Of a stretch of 64,000 nt of DNA, positions 18,966-28,339 are shown one piece after another (position 1 is the first letter of the stretch; the number at the start of each line of letters is the position of its first letter). Under the pieces are notes generated by a model. That model ran no database searches. It was not told the origin of the DNA and was given only the letters and a program-made list of their open reading frames with translations. The stretch spans positions 124,001-188,000 of the forward strand of contig NZ_AZEQ01000001.1 of the NCBI RefSeq assembly GCF_001436025.1, written 5' to 3'. The translations under genes and the position numbers were made by a program. This DNA comes from Limosilactobacillus mucosae DSM 13345 (GTDB taxonomy: Bacteria > Bacillota > Bacilli > Lactobacillales > Lactobacillaceae).

Positions 18966-19970
18966 ATGGTTACCATCAAAGAGATTGCCCAGCGCTCTGG
19001 CTATTCGCCAGCCACGGTTTCGCGCCTGCTCAATAACGATCAGACGCTTTCGGTTACCCAAACGACGCGCAACAAGATTTTAAAGGTTGCCAACCAGCTG
19101 GGGTATTGGAAAGACCGCAAGAAACCAGCAGTTGCACCCACGATCGCGCTGCTGTTTCGAATGAACAACCAAGAACAGCTGCAGGACTCGTATTTTGCCA
19201 GTCTTAAGGATGCCCTGCTGAAAACGATTGAAGATGCCGGCATGCAAGTCAAGGTCTTTCAATATGCCGAGGAGCTGATTGATCAGGCAGAAGAATTTCA
19301 AGGCTTTTTATGCGTTGGTGACGACAACGTTGAGCTGAACGTTTTTAAGCGGCTGCATCGGCTGCTGCCAGCGGGGGTGTTTGTTGACACTGATCCATTG
19401 CCGCATCTGTTTGATTCAGTGCAGCCCAATCTGTCGATGACGGTGCGAGATGCCCTGGAACAGTTTGCTGATGCTGGCTACCAGCGGATTGCCTTTATTG
19501 GCGGTATCGGTCCGCAGATCGGGAAGCGGCCAAGACAAAGAGACTCACGGGAAACGGCCTTTAGAGTCGTGGCTGAGGAACTGGAATTCAAGCAGGCGGA
19601 TGTTTTTTCTAGCGGCTCGTTCAGCGTTTTAAACGGTCGTCAGCTGGGAGAAGCAGCCATCAAGCAATACGGCGATCAGCTGCCGGAAGGCTTTTTGATT
19701 GCCTCGGATACCTTAAGCGTTGGGGTACTCCAGGCGTTTAACGATGCTGGAGTGATCGTACCACGCGATACCAGCATCATCAGCATTAACAACAGCGATA
19801 TTGCCGAATACGTATCGCCGCCGCTTTCAACGTATAACATCAATCAAAAGGTGATTTCCCGCATGGCGCTGAATATTCTGCGGGATGCAATCGCTAATCC
19901 GAAGCGACCGCACGTTCATGCATTGGTTGATACCAATTTAATTATGCGTGAAAGTTTTAAACTGAAATAG
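18966..19970 (+). CDS. LacI/GalR-family transcriptional regulator of the lacS-bga locus
   Basis: 334 residues. The N-terminal helix-turn-helix is VTIKEIAQRSGYSPATVSRLLNND, with a hinge around residues 45-60, then a periplasmic-binding-protein-like sugar domain. The C-terminal NNSDIAEYVSPPLSTYNINQ matches the GalR/EbgR/MsmR type. The gene lies upstream of and codirectional with lacS and the GH42 beta-galactosidase, which are the obvious targets. AGAGGTGAGCAA precedes ATG. It is most likely a galactoside-responsive repressor; the ligand is inferred. Confidence 0.9.
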   Translation: MVTIKEIAQRSGYSPATVSRLLNNDQTLSVTQTTRNKILKVANQLGYWKDRKKPAVAPTIALLFRMNNQEQLQDSYFASLKDALLKTIEDAGMQVKVFQYAEELIDQAEEFQGFLCVGDDNVELNVFKRLHRLLPAGVFVDTDPLPHLFDSVQPNLSMTVRDALEQFADAGYQRIAFIGGIGPQIGKRPRQRDSRETAFRVVAEELEFKQADVFSSGSFSVLNGRQLGEAAIKQYGDQLPEGFLIASDTLSVGVLQAFNDAGVIVPRDTSIISINNSDIAEYVSPPLSTYNINQKVISRMALNILRDAIANPKRPHVHALVDTNLIMRESFKLK

Positions 19971-20004
19971 AATGAAAGATATATCTGTGATAATGGCTGG
20001 ATTG

Positions 20005-20045
20005 AATAAATCATTTACTAAATATGGTAAATGATTTATTTTTTA
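20005..20045 (+). terminator. AT-rich terminator after the regulator
   Basis: A perfect 14-bp stem (20005-20018 with 20027-20040) with an 8-base loop is followed by TTTTT. The same palindrome contains ATTTACTAAAT, so it may double as an operator for the regulator. Confidence 0.75.
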
Positions 20046-20055
20046 TGATAAATTA

Positions 20056-20083
20056 TTTACTTTACTCGTTAAATGCGTACAAT
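20056..20083 (+). promoter_or_regulatory. lacS promoter with central-CG operator-like palindrome
   Basis: TTTACT (20056-20061) and TACAAT (20078-20083) are 16 bp apart. In the spacer, TTTACTCGTTAAA (20061-20073) is a near-palindrome with the central CG typical of LacI-family operators. Confidence 0.6.
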
Positions 20084-20089
20084 ATTAGC

Positions 20090-20103
20090 TGTAAGCGATT
20101 TCA
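20090..20103 (+). promoter_or_regulatory. Perfect cre site at lacS
   Basis: TGTAAGCGATTTCA matches the CcpA consensus TGWAANCGNTNWCA at all 14 positions and starts about 7 bp after the -10 box, where CcpA would block initiation or elongation. The lac genes are therefore expected to be subject to carbon catabolite repression. Confidence 0.88.
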
Positions 20104-20177
20104 GATAAATGCATTTAGAACGAAACGATCGATTACGAGATGAATTTGAGTGAGAGTAAATTAAGGGAGGCATTATC

Positions 20178-22124
20178 GTGGATACTACCACCAAAACTGC
20201 AGCGCCACGGCAGCATTTAAGCAAGCAGCAGTGGATTTCTCGTTCAGCATTCTGTTTTGGGAATGTTGGCCACTCCGCTTTTTATGGCGTTATGAGCAAT
20301 TATTTTATTATTTTTGTTACCAGCGGCATGTTTGCTGGATTAAGCAAATCAGTTGCCAACCGTTTAATCGGACTGATTACTGGCTTGATTGTCGGGGTAC
20401 GGATTATTGAGCTGGTTATCGATCCGCTGCTGGGCAATATCGTCGACAATACGCACACGCGTTGGGGGAAGTTTAAGCCTTGGATCTTATGGGGCAATAT
20501 CGTCAGCGGTGCCCTGCTTTTAGTCCTGTTTACTGGAATTTTTGGCTTGGCAAAGGTCAACTGGGTCCTGTTTGCGATTTTGTTTGTCGTGATCTTCATT
20601 ACGTTTGATATTTTCTATTCTTTTTCTGATGTTTCCTATTGGGGCATGGTACCAGCGTTGAGTGAAGACTCGCATGAACGCAGCATCTATACCTCACTGG
20701 GAGCCTTTGCCGGTACGATTGGCTGGAACGGTTTGACGATTATCGTGGTTCCAATCGTTACAACGTTTACCTATCTGGCAACCGGCCATCGTACTGAGGG
20801 TCCAGCCGGCTGGTTTGCTTTTGCGGCAATCGTTACGCTGCTGGCGTTGCTGAGTGCCTTGGCGGTTTGTTTGGGAACTAAGGAAAACGACAACATCATT
20901 CGGCAGTCAGCCAAGCAAAAGACATCGATCAAGGACGTCTTTTCAGCAATTTTCCATAACGACCAGATCATGTGGCCAGCACTGGCATACTTGATGTATT
21001 CTTGTGCCTATGTTGTTACCAATGGGGTTTTGTTCTACCTGTACAAGTTTGTTATCGGCGAGCCCGGTCATTTCTGGGTCGTTGGGGTAATTGCGACGAT
21101 TGTTGGTTTCTTTGTCAGCCCACTGTTCCCGATTTTCAACAAATACGTACCACGGAAATGGCTGTTTACGATTGGTCAATGCTGTATGGTAGCAGCCTAC
21201 TTGATTTTTATCTTTGGCCGCAGCAACATCTATGTAATGGATCTGGGGTTGGTTTTGTTCAACATCAACTGTGCTCAGCTGGTAACGGTTTTGACGCTGA
21301 CGGATGCGATTGAATATGGTCAGCTTAAGTCTGGTCAGCGAAACGAAGCCGTTGTTTTAGCAGTGCGGCCGATGATCGATAAGCTGACGGGCGCGATCTC
21401 AAATGGTTTGGTTGGCTGGATTGCCTTAGCCTGTGGCATGACCGGCAGTGCTACGGCAGCTGACATGACTGCCAAGAGCATTCGTACGTTTGATGGCATG
21501 GCCTTTTACATTCCAATGGTTTTGGCGCTGCTGTCAATCGTCATTTTCTTAAGCAAGGTTACGCTGAGCGAAAAGAAGCATGCTCAAGTCGTTGAAGAAT
21601 TAAAGAATGAATTGGCTGCCGGCAATGGTGCGGAAGCGGTTGAGGATGTCTCTGCCGCTCAAACGACATTAACGCTTTTGGCTCCAGTCGATGGAAAAGT
21701 CGTTGATCTTGCTTCCGTAACCAATGAAGACGGCACAAAAGGATTCCCTGGCAAGGGCTTTGCGATTGAGCCAGCTGATGGTCGCATCTATGCACCATTT
21801 GACGGCACGATCAAGTTTGCCTTCTCAACGCAGCATGTCTTTGAGATTGAATCAGCTGCCGGGATTGGCCTGGTAGTTCATGTTGGTATCGGTACGGTCA
21901 ATATGCGTGGCGCCGGCTTTAATATTCATTTCCAAGAAGGACAGACCGTGCATGCCGGTGACCTGTTGATGGAATTTAACCGTGATCTGATTTTACAAAA
22001 TGGTTATGATGATATCGTTGTAGACTTTTTAACACAGCCGCAAAAAGTTCAGTTACAAGAGCTACGGCTTGGGGACAAGGTTGAGCATGGTCAGCCAATT
22101 GCCAAAGCAGAATATAAAAAATAA
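20178..22124 (+). CDS. lacS: LacS-type galactoside symporter with C-terminal IIA-like domain
   Basis: GPH-family sodium or proton symporter for lactose and other galactosides, 648 residues. The first ~470 residues carry about twelve membrane segments, including the family stretch GKFKPWILWGNIVSGALLLVLF; residues ~500-648 form a PTS IIA(Glc)-like domain in which His568 of VVHVGIGTV matches the phosphorylated His of LacS, so PEP/HPr-dependent control of transport is expected. It lies 18 bp before the beta-galactosidase gene. Start: GTG 20178 after AAGGGAGG. Raffinose or beta-galactan oligosaccharides are alternative substrates. Confidence 0.93.
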   Translation: MDTTTKTAAPRQHLSKQQWISRSAFCFGNVGHSAFYGVMSNYFIIFVTSGMFAGLSKSVANRLIGLITGLIVGVRIIELVIDPLLGNIVDNTHTRWGKFKPWILWGNIVSGALLLVLFTGIFGLAKVNWVLFAILFVVIFITFDIFYSFSDVSYWGMVPALSEDSHERSIYTSLGAFAGTIGWNGLTIIVVPIVTTFTYLATGHRTEGPAGWFAFAAIVTLLALLSALAVCLGTKENDNIIRQSAKQKTSIKDVFSAIFHNDQIMWPALAYLMYSCAYVVTNGVLFYLYKFVIGEPGHFWVVGVIATIVGFFVSPLFPIFNKYVPRKWLFTIGQCCMVAAYLIFIFGRSNIYVMDLGLVLFNINCAQLVTVLTLTDAIEYGQLKSGQRNEAVVLAVRPMIDKLTGAISNGLVGWIALACGMTGSATAADMTAKSIRTFDGMAFYIPMVLALLSIVIFLSKVTLSEKKHAQVVEELKNELAAGNGAEAVEDVSAAQTTLTLLAPVDGKVVDLASVTNEDGTKGFPGKGFAIEPADGRIYAPFDGTIKFAFSTQHVFEIESAAGIGLVVHVGIGTVNMRGAGFNIHFQEGQTVHAGDLLMEFNRDLILQNGYDDIVVDFLTQPQKVQLQELRLGDKVEHGQPIAKAEYKK

Positions 22125-22142
22125 AGGCTTGGAGGGAGAAGT

Positions 22143-24176
22143 ATGAAACAGGGACTGCCGACCGTTCTATATGGCGGCGACTATAATCCAGATCAATGGC
22201 CAGAAACAGATTGGGATGACGATATCAAGGTCTTTAAGCAGGCCGATATCAATTCGGCAACGATCAACGTCTTTTCATGGGCCCTTTTAGAACCGCGTGA
22301 AGGCGAATATGATTTTGAAAAACTGGATCATATCGTTGCAAAGCTGAGTCAAGCTGACTTTAAGATTGTTATGGCAACTTCCACGGCCGCGATGCCTGCC
22401 TGGATGTTTAAAAAATATCCGGATGTCGCCAGAGTTGATTATCAAGGGCGGCGGCACGTCTTTGGTCAACGACATAATTTCTGCCCGAGTTCACCCAACT
22501 ATCGCCGATTAGCAGGTCGATTGGTTGATCAATTGGCCCGGCGCTATGCTGGCAATTCGCATATCGTTGCTTGGCATGTTAATAATGAGTATGGCGGCAA
22601 CTGCTATTGTGAAAACTGTCGCCGGGCTTTTCAAGAATGGCTCAAGCAGCGCTATCAAACGCTGGATAATCTAAATCAGGCTTGGGACAACAATGTCTGG
22701 AGCCATACGATCTATGACTGGGATGAGATTCAAGTTCCCAACGAGCTGGGTGATGCCTGGGGAGCAGAAGGCACGCATACGATCGTGGCTGGGCTGTCGG
22801 TTGACTATCTGCGTTTTCAGTCGGATGCAATGCTTTCGTTATACAATCTTGAAAAACAGACGATTGAAAAATATGACAGGCAGACACCGATTCTGACCAA
22901 TTTCCATGGCACGCCTAATAAGTGGATTGACTATCATGCCTGGGCCAAGGATCAAGATATCATTGCCTATGACAGCTACCCAGCCTATGACGATCCAGCC
23001 TATGTAGCCGCGTTTCGCTATGACTTAATGCGGGGATTGAAACACCAGCCGTTCATGCTGATGGAATCAACGCCTTCGCAGGTCAACTGGCAGCCATACA
23101 GTCCGTTGAAGCGCCCTAATCAAATGCGGGCCACGGAACTGCAGGCGGTGGCTCATGGCGCGGACACTGTTCAGTATTTTCAGTTGAAGCAGGCCGTAGG
23201 GGGATCCGAAAAATTTCATGGTGCCGTAATCAGTCATTCGCAGCGGACCGATACGCGCGCATTTCAAGAAGTAGCACGCCTGGGACACGATTTGAAAAAA
23301 AATGGCGCTGATTTTAAAGATGCCGCGACTCCAGCTAAGGCAGCCATTGTTTTTGACTGGAGCAACTTCTGGGCCTTTGAGTACGTGGCCGGGATTACGC
23401 AGGATCTGCAGTACGTGCCACTGATCTTGGACTACTACCGCCAGTTTTATCAGCACCAGATCCCAGTTGACGTGATTGGCGTTGACGATGACTTTTCACA
23501 ATATGATCTGATCGTCGCGCCAGTATTGTACATGGTCAAAAAGGGACTGGGCGAAAAGATCAGTGATTACGTGCAAAATGGCGGGCATCTGCTGACCACC
23601 TATGCATCGGGGATGGTTGATGAATCCGACAATGTCTACCTGGGCGGCTATCCAGGTCCTTTAAGCAGGGTATTGGGCATCTGGGTTGAAGAAACTGATG
23701 CGACGGTACCAGGACAAACCGTCAAAGTAGCTTTTGATCAGTCAGCGCAGCAATATGAAGGGCGGCTGCTGTGTGATCAGATTCATCTGACGGGATCAAA
23801 AACTCGGGCATTGGCTCATTATGCCAGTGAATTTTATGCCGGCACGCCAGCTGTAGTTGAAAATATATTTGGCAAGGGGCTGGCGTGGTACGTTGGCACG
23901 CGTTTAGATGATCAGGGACTTGGCAAAGTAATTGAGCGCGTCATTGATCAGACTGGGCTTGCCGGCCTAACCAGCCAAACAACCGATCTGGAAATCACGC
24001 GGCGTGTTAAGAATGGGCAGGAACTCTACTTTGTGCTTAATCTGCGCAATGAGTCGCGCCTGCTGCCAACAGATCTGCAGCAGGCCGGCTTCGTGGATAT
24101 CTTGACCGGAGCCGCTCCGAAAGCCAAACTGGAACCGTGGGACGTTGAGATTTTAAAACGCGGCATGGATCAATAG
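22143..24176 (+). CDS. GH42 beta-galactosidase
   Basis: 677-residue glycoside hydrolase family 42 enzyme with no signal peptide, so intracellular. The acid/base Glu149 is in WHVNNEYG and the nucleophile Glu308 in FMLMESTPSQVNWQ. A structural zinc cluster is indicated by Cys114 and the NCYCENC group (Cys154, 156, 159). After the TIM barrel, residues ~390-590 form the trimerisation domain and ~600-677 the beta domain. It is the second gene of the lacS operon, with GGAGGGAG upstream. GH42 enzymes often prefer galacto-oligosaccharides over lactose, so the natural substrate may be such oligosaccharides. Confidence 0.95.
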   Translation: MKQGLPTVLYGGDYNPDQWPETDWDDDIKVFKQADINSATINVFSWALLEPREGEYDFEKLDHIVAKLSQADFKIVMATSTAAMPAWMFKKYPDVARVDYQGRRHVFGQRHNFCPSSPNYRRLAGRLVDQLARRYAGNSHIVAWHVNNEYGGNCYCENCRRAFQEWLKQRYQTLDNLNQAWDNNVWSHTIYDWDEIQVPNELGDAWGAEGTHTIVAGLSVDYLRFQSDAMLSLYNLEKQTIEKYDRQTPILTNFHGTPNKWIDYHAWAKDQDIIAYDSYPAYDDPAYVAAFRYDLMRGLKHQPFMLMESTPSQVNWQPYSPLKRPNQMRATELQAVAHGADTVQYFQLKQAVGGSEKFHGAVISHSQRTDTRAFQEVARLGHDLKKNGADFKDAATPAKAAIVFDWSNFWAFEYVAGITQDLQYVPLILDYYRQFYQHQIPVDVIGVDDDFSQYDLIVAPVLYMVKKGLGEKISDYVQNGGHLLTTYASGMVDESDNVYLGGYPGPLSRVLGIWVEETDATVPGQTVKVAFDQSAQQYEGRLLCDQIHLTGSKTRALAHYASEFYAGTPAVVENIFGKGLAWYVGTRLDDQGLGKVIERVIDQTGLAGLTSQTTDLEITRRVKNGQELYFVLNLRNESRLLPTDLQQAGFVDILTGAAPKAKLEPWDVEILKRGMDQ

Positions 24177-24222
24177 GCTTTCTAAGACATTAAAACTCTC
24201 TTGATCGGCAGTCAGCCGGTCC

Positions 24223-24256
24223 AAAAAAGCACCGTCAGTTTTGACGGTGCTTTTTT
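24223..24256. terminator. Bidirectional terminator after the beta-galactosidase
   Basis: A perfect 15-bp stem including flanking A/T runs: AAAAAAGCACCGTCA (24223-24237) with 24242-24256 around a 4-base loop. It serves the converging exonuclease gene too. Confidence 0.95.
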
Positions 24257-24269
24257 GTTGAATCGATAA

Positions 24270-24803
24270 CTAGACATTAACGATAAACGGCTTGATCATT
24301 TCCGGGCCGAACTGGCGATTTTGCGTCAGCAGGATATTGGCGCAGGCTTGAGCATCATCAAGCGCGTTATGATGATGATGCAGCTGAATATTCAATGCAT
24401 CGCAGATCGTATTGAGCTTGTGATTAGGCAGCTGCGGCCAGAACTGGCGACTGGTCTTTAACGTGTCCAATGATAAGAAATTGGGAACCGGTAATTCATA
24501 ATGAGTCAGCGTATTTTTGAGGACGCTGTTGTCAAAGGAGGCGTTATGGGCAATCACCAGCTTGTTGGCATCAAAGAATGGCTGAATATGATCCCAGACT
24601 TCAGGAAAGACTGGGGCATTGGCAACGTCTTTTTCATGAATGCCATGGATCTGAACGTTGCGCCAGAAAAAAGGCGTCTGTGGATTGATCAAGGTATAGA
24701 ACTCATCAACGATTTGATTTTGACGAACGACGACCAAAGAAAGCGAGCAGGCCGACCAGCGTTTGCCACTGGCAGTTTCAAAGTCCATCGCAACAAAGTT
24801 CAT
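24270..24803 (-). CDS. DEDDh 3'-5' exonuclease (DnaQ/epsilon-like)
   Basis: 177 residues. The three Exo motifs are present: MDFETA (Exo I, Asp-x-Glu), HNASFDNSVL (Exo II), and HNALDDAQACANIL (Exo III with the catalytic His). Such stand-alone proteins are proofreading or repair exonucleases or RNase T-like; the exact substrate is unknown. It lies 12 bp downstream of exoA in the same direction, so the two repair nucleases form an operon. Confidence 0.9.
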   Translation of the reverse strand: MNFVAMDFETASGKRWSACSLSLVVVRQNQIVDEFYTLINPQTPFFWRNVQIHGIHEKDVANAPVFPEVWDHIQPFFDANKLVIAHNASFDNSVLKNTLTHYELPVPNFLSLDTLKTSRQFWPQLPNHKLNTICDALNIQLHHHHNALDDAQACANILLTQNRQFGPEMIKPFIVNV

Positions 24804-24815
24804 GTTAATTTCCTC

Positions 24816-25574
24816 CTATAATTGAATGTCTAATTCGACGGGACAGTGATCACTGCCAAGAACCTGATCATGAATCTTGGCATCAACCAGCTGTGAGTCA
24901 AGATCGGCTGAGGCAACGAAATAATCAATCCGCCAGCCAGCATTGCGCTGACGAGCGTGGAAACGATAGCTCCACCAAGAATAGCTGTGCTCTTGGTCAG
25001 GATAAAAATAACGAAACGTATCAGTAAACCCGCTTTTTAGCAGCTTAGAGAAGTCAAAGCGCTCTTCGTCGGTAAATCCCGGATGATGATGATTGCTCTG
25101 TGGATTTTTTAAGTCGATTTCTTGATGGGCCACGTTGAGATCGCCACACCAAACGATGCTTTTTTGCTGACTAAGCTGATTAACGTATTCATAAAAAGCT
25201 TCATTAAAACCATGTCGAAAATCCAAGCGCTTCAGTTCAGCACCGGAGTTGGGCACATAGGTATTGATCAGATAGAAATCAGGATACTCTAAAGTGATGA
25301 CACGGCCTTCATGATCAAACTCCGGTACATTGATGTCATACTGAACGCTAAGCGGTGGCTGTTTGGCAAAGATGGCCGTCCCCGAATAGCCTTTCTTTTC
25401 GGCATAGTTCCAGTATTGATGATAGCCGGGCAAATCAAGATCCAATTGGCCGGGTGCTAGTTTGGTTTCTTGGATGCAGAAAAAATCCGCGTCCATTTCA
25501 TTGAAAACCTGTAAAAAGCCATGCTTGATTGCGGCCCTTAATCCATTGACGTTCCAAGAAATAAATTTGGTCAT
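24816..25574 (-). CDS. exoA: Exodeoxyribonuclease III / AP endonuclease
   Basis: Cuts DNA at abasic sites and degrades 3' ends. The 252-residue protein starts MTKFISWNVNGLRAA and has the family metal and catalytic motifs IQETKLA, WCGDLNVAHQEIDL, GWRIDYF and the terminal GSDHCPVELDI. I chose the ATG at 25574, which has GAGG about 9 bases upstream; a 19-residue N-terminal extension in frame has no counterpart in the family. Works with glycosylases such as Ung. Confidence 0.95.
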   Translation of the reverse strand: MTKFISWNVNGLRAAIKHGFLQVFNEMDADFFCIQETKLAPGQLDLDLPGYHQYWNYAEKKGYSGTAIFAKQPPLSVQYDINVPEFDHEGRVITLEYPDFYLINTYVPNSGAELKRLDFRHGFNEAFYEYVNQLSQQKSIVWCGDLNVAHQEIDLKNPQSNHHHPGFTDEERFDFSKLLKSGFTDTFRYFYPDQEHSYSWWSYRFHARQRNAGWRIDYFVASADLDSQLVDAKIHDQVLGSDHCPVELDIQL

Positions 25575-25699
25575 TGCAGTCAACCTCGCAAATAAATTAT
25601 CTGGTACTATTGTAGAGGTTCGGATCGTCAATTTCCAAAAGAATGCTACAATAAGAAAAGATTGACGAATTTTTGTTGAGAAAGCGAGAGAACGAATTT

Positions 25700-26602
25700 A
25701 TGGCAAATAATCTGATGCAAGAATTTCCTGATATTCAAATCTTAAAGGACGAGCCACTTTCAAAGTATACCAATACTAAAACTGGTGGCCCAGCAGACTG
25801 GTTGGCATTCCCTAAAGACGTTGCGGAAGTTCAAAAGCTGGTTCAGTTTGCTGATGCCAATGCCATGCCACTGACGGTAATCGGCAACGCCAGCAATCTG
25901 ATCGTGCGTGATGGCGGTATTGAAGGTCTGACCATGATCCTGACTCAGATGAATGGGATTCAAGTTGAAGGCAACCGCGTCATTGCTCAGGCTGGGGCCT
26001 CATACATTGAAACAACCAAGGCAGCTCGCGATCATTCGCTTACTGGCCTTGAGTTTGCTGCTGGCATTCCCGGCAGCGTTGGCGGCGCAATTTTTATGAA
26101 TGCCGGTGCCTATGGCGGTGAAACTAAAAACGTTGCCAGTGAAGTCACTGCAATGCTGCCAGATGGAACGATCAAGCATTATGACAATGAAGAGCTTGAT
26201 TTTGGCTATCGGCACAGCGCGGTTCAGGATAATCACGGCATCGTTCTGGAAGCCGTGTTTGATCTGAAGCCAGGTGATCAAGCTGAGATTACCGCATTGA
26301 TGGATGATCTTAACGCCCGGCGAGCCGCTAAGCAGCCGTTGGAATTGCCATCTTGCGGTTCAGTCTTTAAGCGTCCAGAAGGCTACTTTGCCGGCAAGCT
26401 GATCCATGATGCCGGTCTGCAGGGATATACCTCAGGCGGCGCGCAGGTTTCAACCAAGCATGCCGGTTTTATCGTTAATGTTGACCATGGTACAGCAACG
26501 GATTATCTAAACGTAATTCATCATGTTCAAGCAACCGTTAAAGAAAAATTCGGCGTCAGCTTGGAAACTGAGGTCCGTATTATCGGCCGGGAAACTGAAT
26601 AA
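25700..26602 (+). CDS. murB: UDP-N-acetylenolpyruvoylglucosamine reductase
   Basis: FAD enzyme making UDP-MurNAc for peptidoglycan. FAD-binding stretches [29 protein letters not shown] and [20 protein letters not shown] are intact; SCGSVFKRP holds the proton-donating Ser and [22 protein letters not shown] is the type IIb pattern. ATG 25700 gives 300 residues, the family norm; the ribosome binding site (GCGAGAGAA) is weak. A TACAAT -10 box lies at 25647-25652. Confidence 0.96.
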   Translation: MANNLMQEFPDIQILKDEPLSKYTNTKTGGPADWLAFPKDVAEVQKLVQFADANAMPLTVIGNASNLIVRDGGIEGLTMILTQMNGIQVEGNRVIAQAGASYIETTKAARDHSLTGLEFAAGIPGSVGGAIFMNAGAYGGETKNVASEVTAMLPDGTIKHYDNEELDFGYRHSAVQDNHGIVLEAVFDLKPGDQAEITALMDDLNARRAAKQPLELPSCGSVFKRPEGYFAGKLIHDAGLQGYTSGGAQVSTKHAGFIVNVDHGTATDYLNVIHHVQATVKEKFGVSLETEVRIIGRETE

Positions 26603-26618
26603 AAGTTTCATGAATTTA

Positions 26619-26652
26619 ACTGGGATTGTCACTGATAATCCTGGTTTTTATT
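26619..26652 (+). terminator. Terminator after murB
   Basis: AACTGGGATT pairs with AATCCTGGTT through two G-U pairs and is followed by TTTATTTT. Confidence 0.65.
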
Positions 26653-26659
26653 TTGGTAT

Positions 26660-26691
26660 AAAAAATTCTCGTCCCAGTTAGCGACGAGAAT
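26660..26691 (-). terminator. Terminator of the DUF1361 gene
   Basis: ATTCTCGTC (26665-26673) pairs with GACGAGAAT (26683-26691); the A run at 26660-26665 gives a U tail on the minus strand. Confidence 0.85.
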
Positions 26692-26697
26692 CCTCAA

Positions 26698-27354
26698 TTA
26701 CATCAAATCGGTTTGTTTGATCAAGTGCAGACACCAGTAAAGCAGCAGCTGCAATATGGTCATGATCAAGACGAATTCAAGCATTGGCCAGCTCCAGATG
26801 CTTAACAGCTGTCTAAAGAACCAAGATGGCGTTATAAAAAGGTAGATTGAGTGCAGGCGTAAAAAACGGCCAATATAGATGCCAATACCGGCTAGAAAAG
26901 AGAAGCAGCCAACCCAGATTAAATGACTATGGGAAAATTTAGGCGTCAGCATCTTTTCTAACAGTCGACTGAGGCGGGCCATCTCAACCGTGCCAAAAAT
27001 TGCACAGCTGAATGCCGACAGAACCATCAGCGCAAAAATCAGCCACATCTTAGGATCAGCACGCAGGATGCCAGTAGTACTGGTATGGGGATGCAGCCAT
27101 GAAAGATGGAAGAGATCGGTCATGACGTAGGGAGCATTGGGATAAAAAATCAGCCATAAAAACAGCAGCGACCAAAAAGCCAGTGAGCGTCGATCGGCAA
27201 AATGCTGGACCCAAAAACCAAATTCGATTGGCAGATAGGCTAGAAAAACGTTCAAGACCATAAAATTAAATGGCGACTTCAAAAGTAGCTGCAGCGTTGC
27301 CAGCAGAATCAAAAAATAAAGTCTTAATTTCCATTGATAAGACAGTTTAGGCAA
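26698..27354 (-). CDS. DUF1361-family membrane protein
   Basis: 218 residues with about six hydrophobic segments. The pattern NVFLAYLPIEFGF followed by FLWLIFYPNAPYVMTDLFHL matches the DUF1361 family of uncharacterised membrane proteins. Function is unknown. Stands alone, divergent from cdaA. Confidence 0.82.
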   Translation of the reverse strand: MPKLSYQWKLRLYFLILLATLQLLLKSPFNFMVLNVFLAYLPIEFGFWVQHFADRRSLAFWSLLFLWLIFYPNAPYVMTDLFHLSWLHPHTSTTGILRADPKMWLIFALMVLSAFSCAIFGTVEMARLSRLLEKMLTPKFSHSHLIWVGCFSFLAGIGIYIGRFLRLHSIYLFITPSWFFRQLLSIWSWPMLEFVLIMTILQLLLYWCLHLIKQTDLM

Positions 27355-27484
27355 AAAACCACCTCTTTAAAAAACTTATGCCTAGCATAACAGACAATCG
27401 GCTTGACTGGTTAAATAACGAACATTTTTAATGATATAATCATATTTAAGAATTTTATTTTAAGGCAGAAGGGAGAGATATATA

Positions 27485-28339
27485 TTGCAGTTTCTTGCAT
27501 CACTCCTCAACTGGCATAATCTGGTCAATCTAATTGACATTTTAGTCATCTGGTTTTTGATCTATGAGTTGTTGATGCTGGTTCGCGGGACTAAGGCCGT
27601 GCAGCTGTTCAAAGGGATTCTGATTATCATCCTGGTTAAGCTGATCAGTTGGTATATCGGACTCAGCACGGTTTCTTGGGTGATGGATCAGGTCATCAAC
27701 TGGGGGGTCATCGCCATTGTTGTGATCTTCCAGCCAGAGATTCGGCGGGGGCTGGAGCATTTAGGCCGTGGCGCGCTGTTTGCCCGTACGCCTAAAGCCA
27801 ACGAAGAAGAAGAGGACTTGATTCGGCAATTGGACCAGGCGATTCAATATCTTTCTAAACGACGGATTGGGGCCTTGATCTGTATTGAGATGGAAACCGG
27901 CCTGGAAGAATACATTGAAACGGGGATACCATTAGATGCCGAAGTTACTGGTGCCCTTTTGATCAATACGTTTATTCCAAATACGCCGCTGCATGATGGA
28001 GCCGTGATCATCAAAAATAATCGCATCGCTGTCGCCGCTGCTTATCTGCCGCTTTCTGACTCGAAGCTGATTCCTAAAGATCTTGGCACGCGGCACCGCG
28101 CGGCAGTCGGGATCAGCGAGGTTACCGACGCGCTGACGATTGTAGTCTCAGAAGAAACGGGTGAAGTCTCGATCACCAAAAACAACGAGCTGATGCGTGG
28201 CATGTCACGCAAAGACTATCTGAAGTTTTTGCGGGCGCAGCTTTATACTGAAACTCCTCAGCATCCAAGTCCCGAGAATTTTCTTACCAATTTAATGCGG
28301 CGTTTTCGTAAGCAGGGAGGCGATCAGCATGAAAAATGA
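27485..28339 (+). CDS. cdaA: Diadenylate cyclase CdaA
   Basis: Membrane-anchored enzyme making c-di-AMP from two ATP. Three N-terminal membrane helices (residues ~10-85) precede the DAC domain, which shows HDGAVIIKNNRIAVAAAYLPLS and GTRHRAAVGISE (DGA and RHR active-site motifs). The start is TTG 27485, after GAAGGGAGAG. It overlaps cdaR by 11 bp and is followed by glmM, the conserved cdaA-cdaR-glmM module linking c-di-AMP to wall precursor supply. A TATAAT box lies near 27435. Confidence 0.96.
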   Translation: MQFLASLLNWHNLVNLIDILVIWFLIYELLMLVRGTKAVQLFKGILIIILVKLISWYIGLSTVSWVMDQVINWGVIAIVVIFQPEIRRGLEHLGRGALFARTPKANEEEEDLIRQLDQAIQYLSKRRIGALICIEMETGLEEYIETGIPLDAEVTGALLINTFIPNTPLHDGAVIIKNNRIAVAAAYLPLSDSKLIPKDLGTRHRAAVGISEVTDALTIVVSEETGEVSITKNNELMRGMSRKDYLKFLRAQLYTETPQHPSPENFLTNLMRRFRKQGGDQHEK

